From Streptomyces brevispora (GTDB taxonomy: Bacteria > Actinomycetota > Actinomycetes > Streptomycetales > Streptomycetaceae), in contig NZ_VIWW01000001.1 of NCBI RefSeq assembly GCF_007829885.1, positions 2,108,001-2,172,000 of the forward strand: a stretch of DNA of 64,000 bases. The letters are read 5' to 3'. The number at the start of each line of letters is the position of its first letter. Position 1 is the first letter of the stretch. The notes below the pieces were generated by a model. That model did no database searches. It saw only the letters and a list, made by a program, of their open reading frames with translations, and was not told the DNA's origin. A program made the translations under genes and the position numbers. Below are positions 34,093 to 45,018 of the stretch, in pieces.

Positions 34093-35436
34093 ATGGCCCT
34101 CAGGATCACTGTGATCGGCACCGGCTACCTCGGCGCCACCCACGCCGCGGCCATGGCGGAACTGGGCTTCGAAGTGCTGGGCCTCGATGTCGTGCCCGAG
34201 AAGATCGAGCTGCTGTCGGCCGGCCGGGTCCCGATGTACGAGCCGGGGCTCGAGGAGATCCTGAAGAAGCACGTCGCGGGCATCGCGGGTTCCAGTGGGC
34301 GGCTGCGGTTCACCACCTCGTGGGAAGAGGTGGCGGAATTCGGTGATGTGCACTTCGTCTGCGTGAACACCCCGCAGAAGCACGGCGAGTACGCCTGCGA
34401 CATGAGCTACGTGGACAGTGCCTTCGAGTCGCTCGCCCCTCTCCTGACCCGGCCCGCCCTGGTGGTCGGCAAGTCCACCGTGCCGGTCGGCTCCGCGGCC
34501 CGGCTCGCGGCGCGGCTCGCCGAGCTCGCACCCGTGGGCGACGCGGCCGAACTGGCGTGGAACCCGGAGTTCCTGCGCGAGGGCTTCGCCGTCAAGGACA
34601 CGCTGCACCCGGACCGGATCGTCGTCGGGGTGGCGAGCGAGCGGGCCGAGAAGCTGCTGCGCGAGGTGTACGCGGTACCGGTCGCGGAGGGGTCCCCGTT
34701 CGTGGTGACGGACTTCCCGACCGCCGAACTGGTGAAGACCTCCGCCAACTCCTTCCTGGCCACCAAGATCTCCTTCATCAACGCCATGGCGGAGGTCTGC
34801 GAGGCCGCCGACGGCGATGTGGTGAAGCTGGCCGAAGCGATCGGCCACGACGAGCGGATCGGGAAGAAGTTCCTGCGCGCGGGCATCGGTTTCGGCGGCG
34901 GATGCCTGCCCAAGGACATCCGGGCCTTCATGGCGCGCGCCGGTGAGCTGGGCGCCGACCAGGCGCTGACCTTCCTCCGCGAGGTCGACTCCATCAACAT
35001 GCGGCGCCGGGGCCACATGGTGGAGCTGGCCCGGGAGGCGGTCGGCGGCGACTCGTTCCTCGGCAAGCGGGTGGGCGTCCTGGGCGCCACCTTCAAGCCC
35101 GACTCGGACGACGTACGCGACTCACCGGCCCTGAACGTCGCGGGGCAGATCCACCTCCAGGGCGGCCAGGTCACGGTCTTCGACCCGAAGGGCATGGACA
35201 ACGCCCGCCGCCTCTTCCCCACACTCGGTTACGCGGACACGGCCCTGGACGCGGTGCGCGGCGCGGACGTCGTGCTGCACCTGACGGAGTGGAGCGAGTT
35301 CTGCGACCTGGACCCGGCGCTGCTGGGCGAGGCCGCCGGCCGCCGGATCATCCTGGACGGGCGCAACGCGCTGGACCCGGTGGTGTGGCGCGAGGCCGGG
35401 TGGACGTTCCGGGCGATGGGGCGGCCGAAGGCCTGA
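34093..35436 (+). CDS. UDP-glucose / GDP-mannose family 6-dehydrogenase
   Basis: 447 aa from ATG 34093, with AGGAG 7 nt upstream. The N-terminal Rossmann fold is VIGTGYLGATHAAAMAELG. The central domain contains GKSTVPVGSAARL and the catalytic cysteine in GFGGGCLPKDIRAFM. The C-terminal NAD-sugar domain carries LGATFKPDSDDVRDSPAL. The enzyme makes two NAD+-dependent oxidations of a UDP- or GDP-sugar to the uronate. It could supply an acidic sugar to the envelope polymers implied by the LCP cluster. Divergent from the acyl-CoA dehydrogenase. Confidence 0.93.
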   Translation: MALRITVIGTGYLGATHAAAMAELGFEVLGLDVVPEKIELLSAGRVPMYEPGLEEILKKHVAGIAGSSGRLRFTTSWEEVAEFGDVHFVCVNTPQKHGEYACDMSYVDSAFESLAPLLTRPALVVGKSTVPVGSAARLAARLAELAPVGDAAELAWNPEFLREGFAVKDTLHPDRIVVGVASERAEKLLREVYAVPVAEGSPFVVTDFPTAELVKTSANSFLATKISFINAMAEVCEAADGDVVKLAEAIGHDERIGKKFLRAGIGFGGGCLPKDIRAFMARAGELGADQALTFLREVDSINMRRRGHMVELAREAVGGDSFLGKRVGVLGATFKPDSDDVRDSPALNVAGQIHLQGGQVTVFDPKGMDNARRLFPTLGYADTALDAVRGADVVLHLTEWSEFCDLDPALLGEAAGRRIILDGRNALDPVVWREAGWTFRAMGRPKA

Positions 35437-35515
35437 GGCCCGGGGTCCGGGGCCCGGGGCCCGGGGCCCGACCGCTGGCGCCCGCGCCGCTGATCGCTGG
35501 GGCCCGCGCCGCGTT

Positions 35516-35809
35516 TCAGCCGCGCTTCGCGCGGTACGTGCGCATCTTCGCGCGGGCGCCGCACACCGACATCGAGCACCAGCGGCGGCGTCCCGCCGGG
35601 CTGCGGTCGTAGTACGCCCAACGGCAGTCCGCCGCCTCGCACACCTTGAGCCGGTCCCAGGTCCCGTCCGCCGACGCGGTGGCGATGGCCGCCGCGACCC
35701 GGGCGGTCAGTCCGGGCGGCTCCTCGACGGGACGCAGCGCCGCGACGCCCGTCTCGTCCACGGTGACGCGCAGGGGCGCGTCGGCGAGCAGTCGGTCGAG
35801 CCGGGACAC
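35516..35809 (-). CDS. CGNR zinc-finger protein, N-terminally truncated
   Basis: 97 aa from the GTG at 35807-35809, which follows a G-rich ribosome site. The C-terminal zinc ribbon is intact: KVCEAADCRWAYYDRSPAGR, then RRWCSMSVCGARAKMRTYRAK, giving four cysteines with the CGNR-like CGAR. In the usual family (about 180-200 aa) an ABATE domain precedes the finger. Here only about 50 residues fit before the dipeptidase stop at 35881, so the N-terminal domain is mostly absent. Possibly a decayed regulator, possibly a stand-alone finger. Confidence 0.65.
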   Translation of the reverse strand: MSRLDRLLADAPLRVTVDETGVAALRPVEEPPGLTARVAAAIATASADGTWDRLKVCEAADCRWAYYDRSPAGRRRWCSMSVCGARAKMRTYRAKRG

Positions 35810-35880
35810 CGCCTCACCCCCGGGCGGGACGTGACCGGCGTGGGCGAGGCGGCCGGACACCCCGGCCGCGGTTCGGCCTT

Positions 35881-37074
35881 TCAGGCCGTCGGGGTGTCCA
35901 GCTGCTCGATCGTGGCGTGCGACGGGCCGCGGCGGGCGGACAGGTCGCGGGACACGTCCTGGGCGGCGCGCAGCACCCGTACCGCGTTCTGCCAGGTGAG
36001 CTTGGCCAGGTCGGCGGCAGACCAGCCGCGGCCCAGCAGCTCCGCGATCAGGTTCGGGTAGCCCGCGACGTCCTCCAGGCCCTGCGGGAGGAACGCGGTG
36101 CCGTCGTAGTCGCCGCCGATGCCGATGTGATCGATCCCGGCGGTCTCGCGCATGTGGTCGAGGTGGTCCGCGATCGTCGCCACGGTCGCCATCGGCCGCG
36201 GGTTCGCCGCCTCGAACGCGGCGTGGATCTTCATCGCCCGCTCGGTGGTGTCCAGGTGGTGCAGGCCCTGGGCGCGCATGTTCTCGTCCGCGGAGTGGGT
36301 CCAGGCGACGGCCTCCGGCAGGACGAACTTCGGCACGAAGGTCGCCATGGCGATGCCGCCGTTCGCCGGAAGCCGCTCCAGGACGTCGTCGGGGATGTTG
36401 CGCGGGTGGTCGCAGATCGCCCGCGCCGAGGAGTGCGAGAACATCACCGGCGCGGTGGATGTGCGCAGGGCGTCGCGCATCGTCGTGGCCGCTACGTGCG
36501 AGAGGTCGACCAGCATGCCGGTGCGGTTCATCTCCCGTACGACCTCGTGGCCGAACGGCGAGAGGCCGCCGACACCCGGGTCGTCGGTCGCCGAGTCCGC
36601 CCAGGCGATGTTGTCGTTGTGGGTCAGCGTCATGTAGCGGACGCCGAGGGCGTGCAGCGCGCGCAGCGTGCCCAGCGAGTTGTTGATGGAGTGGCCGCCC
36701 TCGGCGCCCATCAGGGAGGCGATACGGCCCTCGGCGCGGGCCGCCTCCATGTCGTCGGCCGTCAGCGCGCGCCGCAGGTCGGCGGGGTGGCGGGCCAGCA
36801 GTTCGGCGACCGCGTCGATCTGTTCCAGGGTGGCGCTGACGGCGTCGTCGCCCGCCATGTCGGACCGTACGTAGACGGACCAGAACTGCGCGCCGACGCC
36901 GCCGGCGCGCAGTCGCGGGATGTCGGTGTGCAGATGGGCCGACTGGTCGGTGGCGATGTCCCGGGCGTCCAGGTCGTAGTTGACCTGTTCGCGCAGCGCC
37001 CACGGCAGGTCGTTGTGACCGTCGACGACGGGGTGCTCGGCGAGGAGTTCCCGGGCCCGCTCCAGCTGGTCCAT
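35881..37074 (-). CDS. Membrane-dipeptidase family (peptidase M19)
   Basis: 397 aa from the ATG at 37072-37074, with GGAAAG upstream. Zinc ligands are visible: HxD in [14 protein letters not shown], Glu in [10 protein letters not shown], His in [11 protein letters not shown] and His in [26 protein letters not shown] completes the site. The enzyme hydrolyses dipeptides, including D-amino-acid-containing ones. No signal peptide or lipid anchor is present, so it is cytoplasmic. It follows purE by 7 bp on the same strand, so it belongs to the purK-purE unit, an arrangement I recall from Streptomyces. Confidence 0.92.
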   Translation of the reverse strand: MDQLERARELLAEHPVVDGHNDLPWALREQVNYDLDARDIATDQSAHLHTDIPRLRAGGVGAQFWSVYVRSDMAGDDAVSATLEQIDAVAELLARHPADLRRALTADDMEAARAEGRIASLMGAEGGHSINNSLGTLRALHALGVRYMTLTHNDNIAWADSATDDPGVGGLSPFGHEVVREMNRTGMLVDLSHVAATTMRDALRTSTAPVMFSHSSARAICDHPRNIPDDVLERLPANGGIAMATFVPKFVLPEAVAWTHSADENMRAQGLHHLDTTERAMKIHAAFEAANPRPMATVATIADHLDHMRETAGIDHIGIGGDYDGTAFLPQGLEDVAGYPNLIAELLGRGWSAADLAKLTWQNAVRVLRAAQDVSRDLSARRGPSHATIEQLDTPTA

Positions 37075-37081
37075 CGCCGCT

Positions 37082-37621
37082 CTACTTTCCGAAGCCGAAG
37101 GAGTCGGAGCCCTTGACCTTGCTGCGCAGGCGCTTGCCCTTCTCGGTGGCCTGGTCGTTGAGGTCCTTCTGGAACTCGACCATGCGGGCCTGCAGCTCAC
37201 CGTCGTGGGCGGCGAGGATACGGGCCGCCAGCAGGCCCGCGTTGCGTGCGCCCGCGACCGAGACGGTGGCGACGGGGACGCCCGCGGGCATCTGCACGAT
37301 GGAGAGCAGGCTGTCCATGCCGTCCAGGTACTTCAGCGGGACCGGTACGCCGATGACCGGCAGCGGGGTGACCGAGGCGAGCATGCCGGGCAGGTGGGCG
37401 GCGCCGCCCGCGCCCGCGATGATCGCCTTCAGGCCGCGGGCCGCGGCGTTCTCCCCGTACGCGATCATTTCGTGCGGCATGCGGTGGGCGGAGACGACGT
37501 CGACCTCGTAGGGGATCTCGAACTCGTCGAGGGCCTTGGCCGCTGCTTCCATGACGGGCCAGTCGGAGTCGGAGCCCATGACGATGCCGACGACCGGTGC
37601 GGCGGAGGCGGGGGGTGTCAT
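37082..37621 (-). CDS. purE: N5-carboxyaminoimidazole ribonucleotide mutase PurE
   Basis: 179 aa, class I length. Motifs: [16 protein letters not shown] (phosphate-binding loop), [12 protein letters not shown] (catalytic His) and [17 protein letters not shown]. It moves the carboxyl group of N5-CAIR to C4, giving CAIR in purine synthesis, acting after PurK. The start overlaps the purK stop by 4 bp. The C-terminus has a Lys-rich tail ([11 protein letters not shown]) longer than in E. coli PurE. Confidence 0.97.
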   Translation of the reverse strand: MTPPASAAPVVGIVMGSDSDWPVMEAAAKALDEFEIPYEVDVVSAHRMPHEMIAYGENAAARGLKAIIAGAGGAAHLPGMLASVTPLPVIGVPVPLKYLDGMDSLLSIVQMPAGVPVATVSVAGARNAGLLAARILAAHDGELQARMVEFQKDLNDQATEKGKRLRSKVKGSDSFGFGK

Positions 37622-38769
37622 TCGGTGATCGTTCCTCGCAGGTAGTCGGCCGCGTGCCGGGCGCGCTCTCGCACATCCGCCAGGTCGTCGCCGTAGGTGT
37701 TGACGTGGCCGACCTTGCGGCCCGGCTTCACGTCCTTTCCGTACATGTGGATCTTGAGCTGCGGGTCGCGGGCCATGCAGTGCAGGTAGGCCTGGTACAT
37801 GTCCGGGTAGTCGCCGCCGAGGACGTTACTCATGACCGTCCAGGTGGCGCGCGGGCGCGGGTCGCCGAGCGGGAGGTCGAGGACGGCCCGGACGTGGTTG
37901 GCGAACTGCGAGGTCACCGCACCGTCCTGGGTCCAGTGCCCGGAGTTGTGCGGGCGCATCGCCAGCTCGTTGACGAGGATCGCGGGCTTCCCGTCGGGTC
38001 CCCGGGTCTCGAACAGCTCGACCGCGAGGTGGCCGACCACACCCAGCTCGGCCGCGATCCGCAGCGCGAGCTGCTGGGCCTCGCCGGCGAGCCGCTCGTC
38101 CAGCTCGGGGGCCGGGGCGATGACCGTGTCGCAGACGCCGTTGACCTGGACGGACTCGACGACCGGGTAGGCGACGGCCTGGCCGTGCGGTGAGCGCACG
38201 ATGTTCGCCGCCAGCTCCCGTACGAAGTCGACCTTCTCCTCGGCGAGGACCGGGACACCGGCCCGGAAGGGGTCGGCCGCGTCCGCCTCGGAGCGGACCA
38301 CCCAGACGCCCTTGCCGTCGTAGCCGCCGCGCACCGTCTTGAGGATGACGGGGAAGCCGCCGACCTCGTGGGCGAAGGCCGCGGCGTCGGCCGGGTCCTT
38401 CACGATGCGGTGGCGGGGGCAGGGCGCGCCGATCTCGGTGAGCTTCGCGCGCATCACCCCCTTGTCCTGGGCGTGCACCAGCGCGTCGGGGCCGGGGCGC
38501 ACGGGGATGCCGTCCGCCTCCAGGGCCCGCAGATGCTCGGTCGGGACGTGCTCGTGATCGAAGGTGATCACGTCACAGCCGCGCGCGAAGGCACGCAGCG
38601 TCTCCAGGTCGCGATAGTCGCCCACGACGACTTCGCTCACGACCTGGGCCGCCGAGTCCTGAGCGGTGTCACTGAGGAGCTTGAACCTGATGCCGAGGGG
38701 GATGCCCGCCTCGTGGGTCATACGGGCGAGCTGACCGCCACCGACCATGCCGACTACCGGAAACGTCAC
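37618..38769 (-). CDS. purK: N5-carboxyaminoimidazole ribonucleotide synthase PurK
   Basis: 383 aa from the GTG at 38767-38769, giving the family start (M)[27 protein letters not shown] abuts this codon, closer than ideal, but no other start fits. ATP-grasp blocks: [35 protein letters not shown] and [17 protein letters not shown]. It carboxylates AIR with ATP and bicarbonate. Its stop overlaps purE by 4 bp; gene order is purK-purE-dipeptidase. Confidence 0.96.
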   Translation of the reverse strand: MTFPVVGMVGGGQLARMTHEAGIPLGIRFKLLSDTAQDSAAQVVSEVVVGDYRDLETLRAFARGCDVITFDHEHVPTEHLRALEADGIPVRPGPDALVHAQDKGVMRAKLTEIGAPCPRHRIVKDPADAAAFAHEVGGFPVILKTVRGGYDGKGVWVVRSEADAADPFRAGVPVLAEEKVDFVRELAANIVRSPHGQAVAYPVVESVQVNGVCDTVIAPAPELDERLAGEAQQLALRIAAELGVVGHLAVELFETRGPDGKPAILVNELAMRPHNSGHWTQDGAVTSQFANHVRAVLDLPLGDPRPRATWTVMSNVLGGDYPDMYQAYLHCMARDPQLKIHMYGKDVKPGRKVGHVNTYGDDLADVRERARHAADYLRGTITE

Positions 38770-39009
38770 TCCTCCAGGGTATCCGCACGCCCCGCCGCCG
38801 CCCGACGATGCCCTGCGGGCGGGATGCGGCGGAAGATGTCGGCGGTATGCGGCAGGTGCCGCACGGGACCGGCGGCGACGACCGGAGCCGGGTGTCACGG
38901 CCTCGCCGCACCCGCACCGGTACCCACAGGCGCCCGGTGGACGGGCTGGATAGCATGACCGGGTTGACGGAACCTGAAGACGAACCGACAGACGGGCAGA
39001 GCAATCACC

Positions 39010-39528
39010 ATGAGTGAACGGGGCGCACTGCGGGCCCGGCTGGATCTGCTGGCCCGGGAGGCCGCCAAGTTCGGCGTGGTCGGCGCGGTCGGTCTGGTCG
39101 TCAATATCGCGGTGTCCAACCTGCTGTGGCGCTACACGGACATCCCCACGGTCCGGGCGGGACTGCTGGCGACGTTCGTCGCCATCCTCTGCAACTACGT
39201 CGGCTTCCGCTACTGGACGTACCGGGACCGCGACAAGAGCGGCCGGACCCGGGAACTGACGCTGTTCCTGCTGTTCAGCGCGGTGGGCGCGGTCATCGAG
39301 ACCGGGGTTCTGTACACGGCTACGTACGGGTTCGGCTGGAACAGCCCGGTCCAGAGCAACGTCTTCAAGATCATCGGAATCGGCGTCGCGACGCTGTTCC
39401 GCTTCTGGTCGTACCGGAGCTGGGTGTTCAAGGCGCTGCCCGACAAAGGGGCCGTACTGAGTGAGGCGGCCGTGCCCACGCCCGCGGCCCCCGCTGCGCG
39501 GGTCGAGGTGGATGCGGTGCCGCAGTAA
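39010..39528 (+). CDS. GtrA family membrane protein
   Basis: 172 aa. Four transmembrane helices (about 20-40, 48-68, 82-102, 115-135) with the GtrA features EAAKFGVVGAVGLVVNIAVS, LCNYVGFRYWTYRDR and FRFWSYRSWVFK. GtrA proteins are thought to flip or hold polyprenyl-phosphate sugars for glycan modification. The Ala/Pro/Val tail (about 145-172) is unusual. It is divergent from purK (240-bp spacer) and convergent with the histidine kinase. Confidence 0.9.
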   Translation: MSERGALRARLDLLAREAAKFGVVGAVGLVVNIAVSNLLWRYTDIPTVRAGLLATFVAILCNYVGFRYWTYRDRDKSGRTRELTLFLLFSAVGAVIETGVLYTATYGFGWNSPVQSNVFKIIGIGVATLFRFWSYRSWVFKALPDKGAVLSEAAVPTPAAPAARVEVDAVPQ

Positions 39529-39591
39529 CGGGCGCGCTGCTGGGCGGACTCCTCGACCGCCGGACGGGCTCGTGTCCGCCGCGGCCGGGGC

Positions 39592-40857
39592 CTACCTCAC
39601 CGGGCGTTCCGGTTCTTTTCTGTTCAGGGCCACTCGGCTGAGGAACAGGGCGAACACCGGGGGCTGCTGCTGGAGCAGTTCCAGACGGCCGCCGTCCGCC
39701 TCCGCAAGGTCCCGGGCGACCGCGAGCCCGATGCCCGTGGAGTTGCGGCCGCTGATGGTCCGCTCGAAGATCCGCGCGCCCAGGTCGGCGGGGACCCCGG
39801 GGCCCTCGTCCGTCACCTCGATGACCGCCTGATTGCCGGTGACCCGGGTACGCAGGGCGACCGTGCCGCCGCCGTGCATCAGGGAGTTCTCGATCAGCGC
39901 GGCCAGCACCTGCGCGACCGCGCCCGGGGTGCCGACGGCTCGCAGCCCCTGCTTGCCGGAGCGGACGATCGCGCGGCCCTCGCCCCGGTAGGCCGGGCGC
40001 CACTCCTCGATCTGCTGCTTGACGACCTCGTCGAGGTCGAAGACGACGGCCGAGCCGGTCCGCGGGTCGCGGGCGTTGGTCAGCAGCCGCTGCACCACGT
40101 CCGTGAGCCGCTCGACCTGGGTGAGGGCGATGTTCGCCTCCTCCTTCACCGTCTCCGGGTCGTCGGTGACGGAGATCTCCTCGATCCGCATGGAGAGCGC
40201 GGTCAGCGGCGTACGGAGCTGGTGGGAGGCGTCGGCGGCGAGCCGGCGCTCCGCGGTCAGCATCCGGGCGATCCGTTCGGCGGAGGAGTCGAGCACATCG
40301 GCGACCCGGTCCAGCTCCGGCACCCCGTACCGCTTGTGGCGCGGGCGCGGGTCGCCTGAGCCCAGGCGCTCCGCGGTCTCGGCGAGGTCGGTGAGCGGTG
40401 AGGTCAGCCGGTTGGCCTGGCGTACGGCGAGGAGGACGGCGGAGACGATGGCCAGCAGCGCCACCGCTCCGATGATCACCAGGGTGCGGCCGATCTCGCG
40501 GGTGACGGCGAAGCTGGACTCCTCGATGGTGACCTGCTCGCCGCGCTCCCCCTGCTCCGTGGCACTGATCACGCTGCCGCTGGGGCGCTTGCCCACCTCG
40601 ATCGGGGCGCGGCCGGGCATCTTGACCAGGGCGTAGCGCTTGTCGTCGACCTGTTCGGCGAGCACCTCGGGGTTGATCCGCTCGGAGCCCAGGAGCCGGC
40701 TCTCGAGGACGCTGATCACCCGCAGCGCCTCGGAGTCGACGCTCTCCTGGGCGCTGCTGCTGATGGTGCGGGCCTCGACGATGACGAGGGAGACGCCGAA
40801 GACGGCGATCACCACGAGCACCACGGCGAGGGTGGAGTTGATCAGTCTTCGGCGCAT
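39592..40857 (-). CDS. Two-component sensor histidine kinase
   Basis: 421 aa. Two membrane helices (about 8-28 and 120-142) bracket an extracellular sensor of about 90 residues; HAMP follows. The HisKA box ADASHQLRTPLTALSMRI holds the phosphorylated His. The HATPase has N-box NSLMHGGGT, G1 DEGPGVPADLG and G2 STGIGLAVARDLAEADGG. The conserved layout is that of an OmpR-type partner kinase; the signal is unknown. It starts 15 bp after the response regulator stop with no ribosome site of its own, suggesting coupled translation. Confidence 0.94.
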   Translation of the reverse strand: MRRRLINSTLAVVLVVIAVFGVSLVIVEARTISSSAQESVDSEALRVISVLESRLLGSERINPEVLAEQVDDKRYALVKMPGRAPIEVGKRPSGSVISATEQGERGEQVTIEESSFAVTREIGRTLVIIGAVALLAIVSAVLLAVRQANRLTSPLTDLAETAERLGSGDPRPRHKRYGVPELDRVADVLDSSAERIARMLTAERRLAADASHQLRTPLTALSMRIEEISVTDDPETVKEEANIALTQVERLTDVVQRLLTNARDPRTGSAVVFDLDEVVKQQIEEWRPAYRGEGRAIVRSGKQGLRAVGTPGAVAQVLAALIENSLMHGGGTVALRTRVTGNQAVIEVTDEGPGVPADLGARIFERTISGRNSTGIGLAVARDLAEADGGRLELLQQQPPVFALFLSRVALNRKEPERPVR

Positions 40858-40872
40858 GAGTGTTTCTGTACG

Positions 40873-41550
<678 letters not shown>

Positions 41551-41971
41551 GGAGTGATGGTAGTCCGCGCAGCTGACAAGAAGTGAGGTGATCGAAAAGC
41601 CCTGCGGGTCTACTCCAGGCCCACGGCCACACCTTCGAATGTGGGAGTGTGATGACATCCTGACCTGTGATTCATGTCTCAAGTCCTTCCATATCGGGCT
41701 CTGTCATGTCGTAAGGTATCTCCACGCCTGTTGCACCATTCAAGGACTTTTGGGCAGCTATGAGCACCAAGGGTCTCTTTTGCGTGCGGGGCTGGTACCC
41801 AGCCAGTCCGGAATTTTCAGTGAATGACCTGTGGGCCGGGCCCGGAACGCCATCGAAGGCACCGGGCGTGGATCCCGACGTGGTGGGCGTACCCGCGTCG
41901 GTGCCGGCCTCCCCCCACCGGGCGCTTCCCGCTTCACCAAGCGACGCGTCCCGAGCAAGCAAGGATCGACC
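41551..41971. promoter_or_regulatory. 421-bp divergent spacer between the response regulator and the POT transporter
   Basis: No credible gene. The centre (41630-41830) is AT-richer than the flanks. A GGCTGG-TAC-CCAGCC palindrome (41790-41804) is the only clear dyad. It probably holds promoters in both directions; I could not assign them. Confidence 0.45.
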
Positions 41972-43468
41972 ATGGCGTCCAGCCTGACGAAGGACCCTGC
42001 CAGTGCCCCTGGCGTAGAGAAGACCTTCCTCGGTCACCCCCGCGGCCTGGCCACTCTCTTCATGACCGAGATGTGGGAGCGCTACAGCTTCTACGGCATG
42101 AAGGCACTGCTCCCGCTGTACCTGATCGCCCCCGGCGGCATGCACATGAGTGCCACCACGGCGACGGCGATCTACTCCGTCTACATGGCGATGGTCTACC
42201 TGCTCGCCATGCCCGGCGGCTGGATGGCCGACCGCTTCTGGGGGCCGCGCAAGACGGTCGTCATCGGTGCCGGTGTCGTCATCCTCGGCCACATCACGCT
42301 CGCACTGCCCGACACGGCGTCCTTCTTCGCGGGTCTCGTGCTCGTCGCGCTCGGCTCCGGCCTGCTCAAGGCGAACATCTCCACGATGGTGGGCCACCTC
42401 TACGACGGCCCGGACGACCCGCGCCGCGACGGTGGCTTCACGCTCTTCTACATCGGGATCAACCTCGGTGCCTTCCTCGCCCCGCTGTCCATCGGCACCA
42501 TCGGCGAGAAGGTCAACTGGCACTTCGGCTTCGCGCTCGCCGCGATCGGCATGGCGCTGGGCCTCGTGCAGTTCCTGTTCGGCTCGCGCCATCTGAGCCG
42601 GCAGAGCGATGTCGTCGCCACTCCGGCGACGGCGCAGGAGAAGCGCTCCGTGCTCCGCAAGGGCCTGGTCTGGCTGATCGTCGCGACCGTCTTCTACAGC
42701 CTGCTCGGCGTCACCGGGAACTTCGCCGACTGGGCGCTGCTGCCGATCACCATCGCCGGTCTGGTCATCCCGGTCGCGGTCCTGGTCCGGATGAAGCGCG
42801 ACAAGGACCTGACGGAGGTCGAGCAGTCCAAGCTGTCCGGCTACATCTGGTTCTTCGTGGTCGCCGCCGTCTTCTGGATGATCTACGACCAGAACGGCTC
42901 GACCCTGTCGATCTTCGGGGAGAACTCGACCACGAACAGCCTGTTCGGGTTCGGCTTCCCCACGTCCTGGTACCAGTCGCTGAACCCGGTCTTCATCATG
43001 GCGGCAGCCCCCGTGGTCGCCTCGGCGTGGCTGTGGCTGAACAAGCGCGGCAAGGAGCCGAGCACCGCCGTCAAGTTCGCCTCCAGCCTCACGCTGATCG
43101 GCATCTCGTTCATCGTCTTCATGATCCCGCTGATCGACACCGCGGCCAACGGCGGCAGGGTCAGCCCGATGTGGCTGGTGGCGATCTACTTCATCCAGAC
43201 CGTCGCGGAGCTCTGCCTCTCCCCGGTCGGCCTGTCAGTCACCACGAAGATGGCACCGGCGAAGTACAGCTCCCAGATGATGGGTGTCTGGTTCCTCGCG
43301 GTCACCGCCGGCGACTCCCTGACCGGTCTCCTCACGTCCCCGCAGCTCGGCATCGACCTGAACACCTCGGGCGCCGTCGCCGTCGAGGCCATACTCGCGG
43401 TCGTCGCCGGCTTCGGCATCTGGACGTACCGCAAGAAGGTCACGAAGCTCATGGGCGACGGGAGCTGA
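41972..43468 (+). CDS. POT/PTR-family proton-coupled oligopeptide transporter
   Basis: 498 aa from ATG 41972, with AAGGA about 6 nt upstream. The first helix carries the diagnostic ExxER motif (EMWERYSFYGM). The PTR2 signature region is ALGSGLLKANISTMVGHLY and FTLFYIGINLGAFLAP; about 14 helices follow the family pattern. It imports di- and tripeptides driven by protons. Full length, apparently monocistronic, closed by a strong terminator. Confidence 0.94.
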   Translation: MASSLTKDPASAPGVEKTFLGHPRGLATLFMTEMWERYSFYGMKALLPLYLIAPGGMHMSATTATAIYSVYMAMVYLLAMPGGWMADRFWGPRKTVVIGAGVVILGHITLALPDTASFFAGLVLVALGSGLLKANISTMVGHLYDGPDDPRRDGGFTLFYIGINLGAFLAPLSIGTIGEKVNWHFGFALAAIGMALGLVQFLFGSRHLSRQSDVVATPATAQEKRSVLRKGLVWLIVATVFYSLLGVTGNFADWALLPITIAGLVIPVAVLVRMKRDKDLTEVEQSKLSGYIWFFVVAAVFWMIYDQNGSTLSIFGENSTTNSLFGFGFPTSWYQSLNPVFIMAAAPVVASAWLWLNKRGKEPSTAVKFASSLTLIGISFIVFMIPLIDTAANGGRVSPMWLVAIYFIQTVAELCLSPVGLSVTTKMAPAKYSSQMMGVWFLAVTAGDSLTGLLTSPQLGIDLNTSGAVAVEAILAVVAGFGIWTYRKKVTKLMGDGS

Positions 43469-43487
43469 CCGCGTAACGCGCACAGCA

Positions 43488-43523
43488 GGGGCCGCCGCAC
43501 CGTCGAAACGGTGCGGCGGCCCC
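43488..43523. terminator. 15-bp hairpin after the POT gene
   Basis: 43488-43502 pairs perfectly with 43509-43523 around a 6-nt loop, 19 nt past the POT stop. The minus-strand surface operon ends at 43570 facing it, so it may serve both. A short TACCGA-type hexamer run (43539-43562) follows. Confidence 0.88.
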
Positions 43524-43569
43524 TCGTCGTACGAGAACGTACCGGTACCGATACCGATACCGGTTCAGC

Positions 43570-45018
43570 TCACCGGCCGGACCGCAGCCTGCGCCACGGG
43601 GTGAACGTGAACACCGCGCCGCCCAGCAGGATCGCCGTGCCAGCGACCAGGCCGAGTGCGTGCAGGGCGCCGTTGTCCTCGGCACCGGTGGCCGCGAGCC
43701 CGCCGCCGGAGGCCGTGCCGCCCGCCGCCGCTGCTGCGCCGGAGCCCGCGGTGTCGCCGCCGGACGCGCCGCCCTGCTGGGCGGTGGTGTCGAGTTCGAG
43801 CGACGCCTTCGTGGCGCCCTTGACCGCGCACGGGATGTTGATCTTCGAGACACCCAGCGTGACGTCGATCGTCAGGGCGCCGGGCGTGAGGGTGGACTTG
43901 CCGGAGGCCCCCGGCTTGTACGTACCGGTCATGTCGGGCAGGTCGACCGGCTTGCCCGTCTCCAGGGCTGCGGGGTTCCCCGGTCCCCTGACCGTGACGG
44001 AGCCGTGGTCGGCGCCGCCGATGACGATCTTCATGGACGGCTTGAGTGCGCCCGCGGGCAGCGATGCCGGGCTGTTCATCACGCCCTTGGCGGTCTTGAC
44101 CGTGAGTCCGTAGCTGCCACCGTCCTTCTTGGCGTTGATCGTCACCTTGGAGGCGATGGAGGCGGGTCCGGGCGACGTGCAGGTGAAGTTGACGGCGACC
44201 TCCTTGCCCGGGAAGTCGGTGGCACCGCCGGTGCCGCCGGAGCCCGCGGTGGCGCCCCCGGCGTCCGTACCGCCGGTGGCCGTACCCCCGGAGTCACCGC
44301 CGCCGGTGGCGGTCCCCCCGGTGTCGGTACCGCCGGCGGTGGTCGTACCACCCGCGGTCGTCCCGCCGGTGGTCGTACCACCCGCGGTCGTCCCGCCGGT
44401 GGTCGTGCCCCCGGCGTCCGTACCGCCGGTGGTCGTACCCCCGTTGGTCGTACCGCCGGTCGTGGATCCGCCGCCGTCCGTGACCTTGATCGTCGCGCCC
44501 GGCTTCACCGTCTCCTTCGGGGAGCACTTGGTGTCCGTGGAGATCGGCTTGGAGACGTTGATGTTGTAGCCGTCCGGCGTCAGCGTGAGGTCACCCGCCT
44601 TCTTCAGCTTCAGTGAAGCCTTCATGTCCGGCAGGATCATCGCGGAGTTCCTGGGGATCGGCGGGTTCTGCCGCGGCCCCTCCATCTTCAGGTCGCCGGT
44701 GTCGGCGCCGCCCAGCTTGATCGTGCCGGTCGGCTGGATGGCGTCCTTCTCCAGGTCGATGACATCGGGGTTCTTGGAGGCGGCCGCGACCGTCTTCCAC
44801 ACCACCTCGACGGTGTCCCCGACCTTCGCCTCGGCGGGTGCGGTCAGCCGCACCTGGGTGGTGCCCTGTACGGCCGGCAGTCCGGAGATGGCCGGAGGTA
44901 TGCACTCCGTCTTGTACGAGATGTCGGCGGCCTGGGCGGGGCTCGCGGCCAGCAGCATGCCCGCCCCGCCGATCATCATCGCGACTCCCGCCGCGACCGT
45001 CCTGCGTTGCGTACTCAC
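43570..45018 (-). CDS. Surface protein with two tandem repeats of one domain and LAATG sorting signal
   Basis: 482 aa. Signal peptide to about residue 31 (MLLAASPAQAA). Domain A (about 32-190) and domain B (about 285-425) share the pattern of a [YF]xC start, a central IxxGGAD motif and a [LP]DMxxxL/T-Y-x-P block. The single-domain LPKTG protein of the same operon has it too. Between A and B is a Thr/Gly-rich linker of about 80 residues built of TTGG/TAGG units (a perfect 30-bp duplication occurs at about 44338-44400). The end GGLAATGAEDNGALHALG plus a helix and R-rich tail is a sortase class E-type signal. Likely covalently wall-linked. Confidence 0.8.
   Translation of the reverse strand: MSTQRRTVAAGVAMMIGGAGMLLAASPAQAADISYKTECIPPAISGLPAVQGTTQVRLTAPAEAKVGDTVEVVWKTVAAASKNPDVIDLEKDAIQPTGTIKLGGADTGDLKMEGPRQNPPIPRNSAMILPDMKASLKLKKAGDLTLTPDGYNINVSKPISTDTKCSPKETVKPGATIKVTDGGGSTTGGTTNGGTTTGGTDAGGTTTGGTTAGGTTTGGTTAGGTTTAGGTDTGGTATGGGDSGGTATGGTDAGGATAGSGGTGGATDFPGKEVAVNFTCTSPGPASIASKVTINAKKDGGSYGLTVKTAKGVMNSPASLPAGALKPSMKIVIGGADHGSVTVRGPGNPAALETGKPVDLPDMTGTYKPGASGKSTLTPGALTIDVTLGVSKINIPCAVKGATKASLELDTTAQQGGASGGDTAGSGAAAAAGGTASGGGLAATGAEDNGALHALGLVAGTAILLGGAVFTFTPWRRLRSGR

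Noticed and set aside
35516..37003. A 495-aa CGNR fusion protein
   Set aside because: All but the last ~120 residues are the Arg-rich shadow of the dipeptidase gene.
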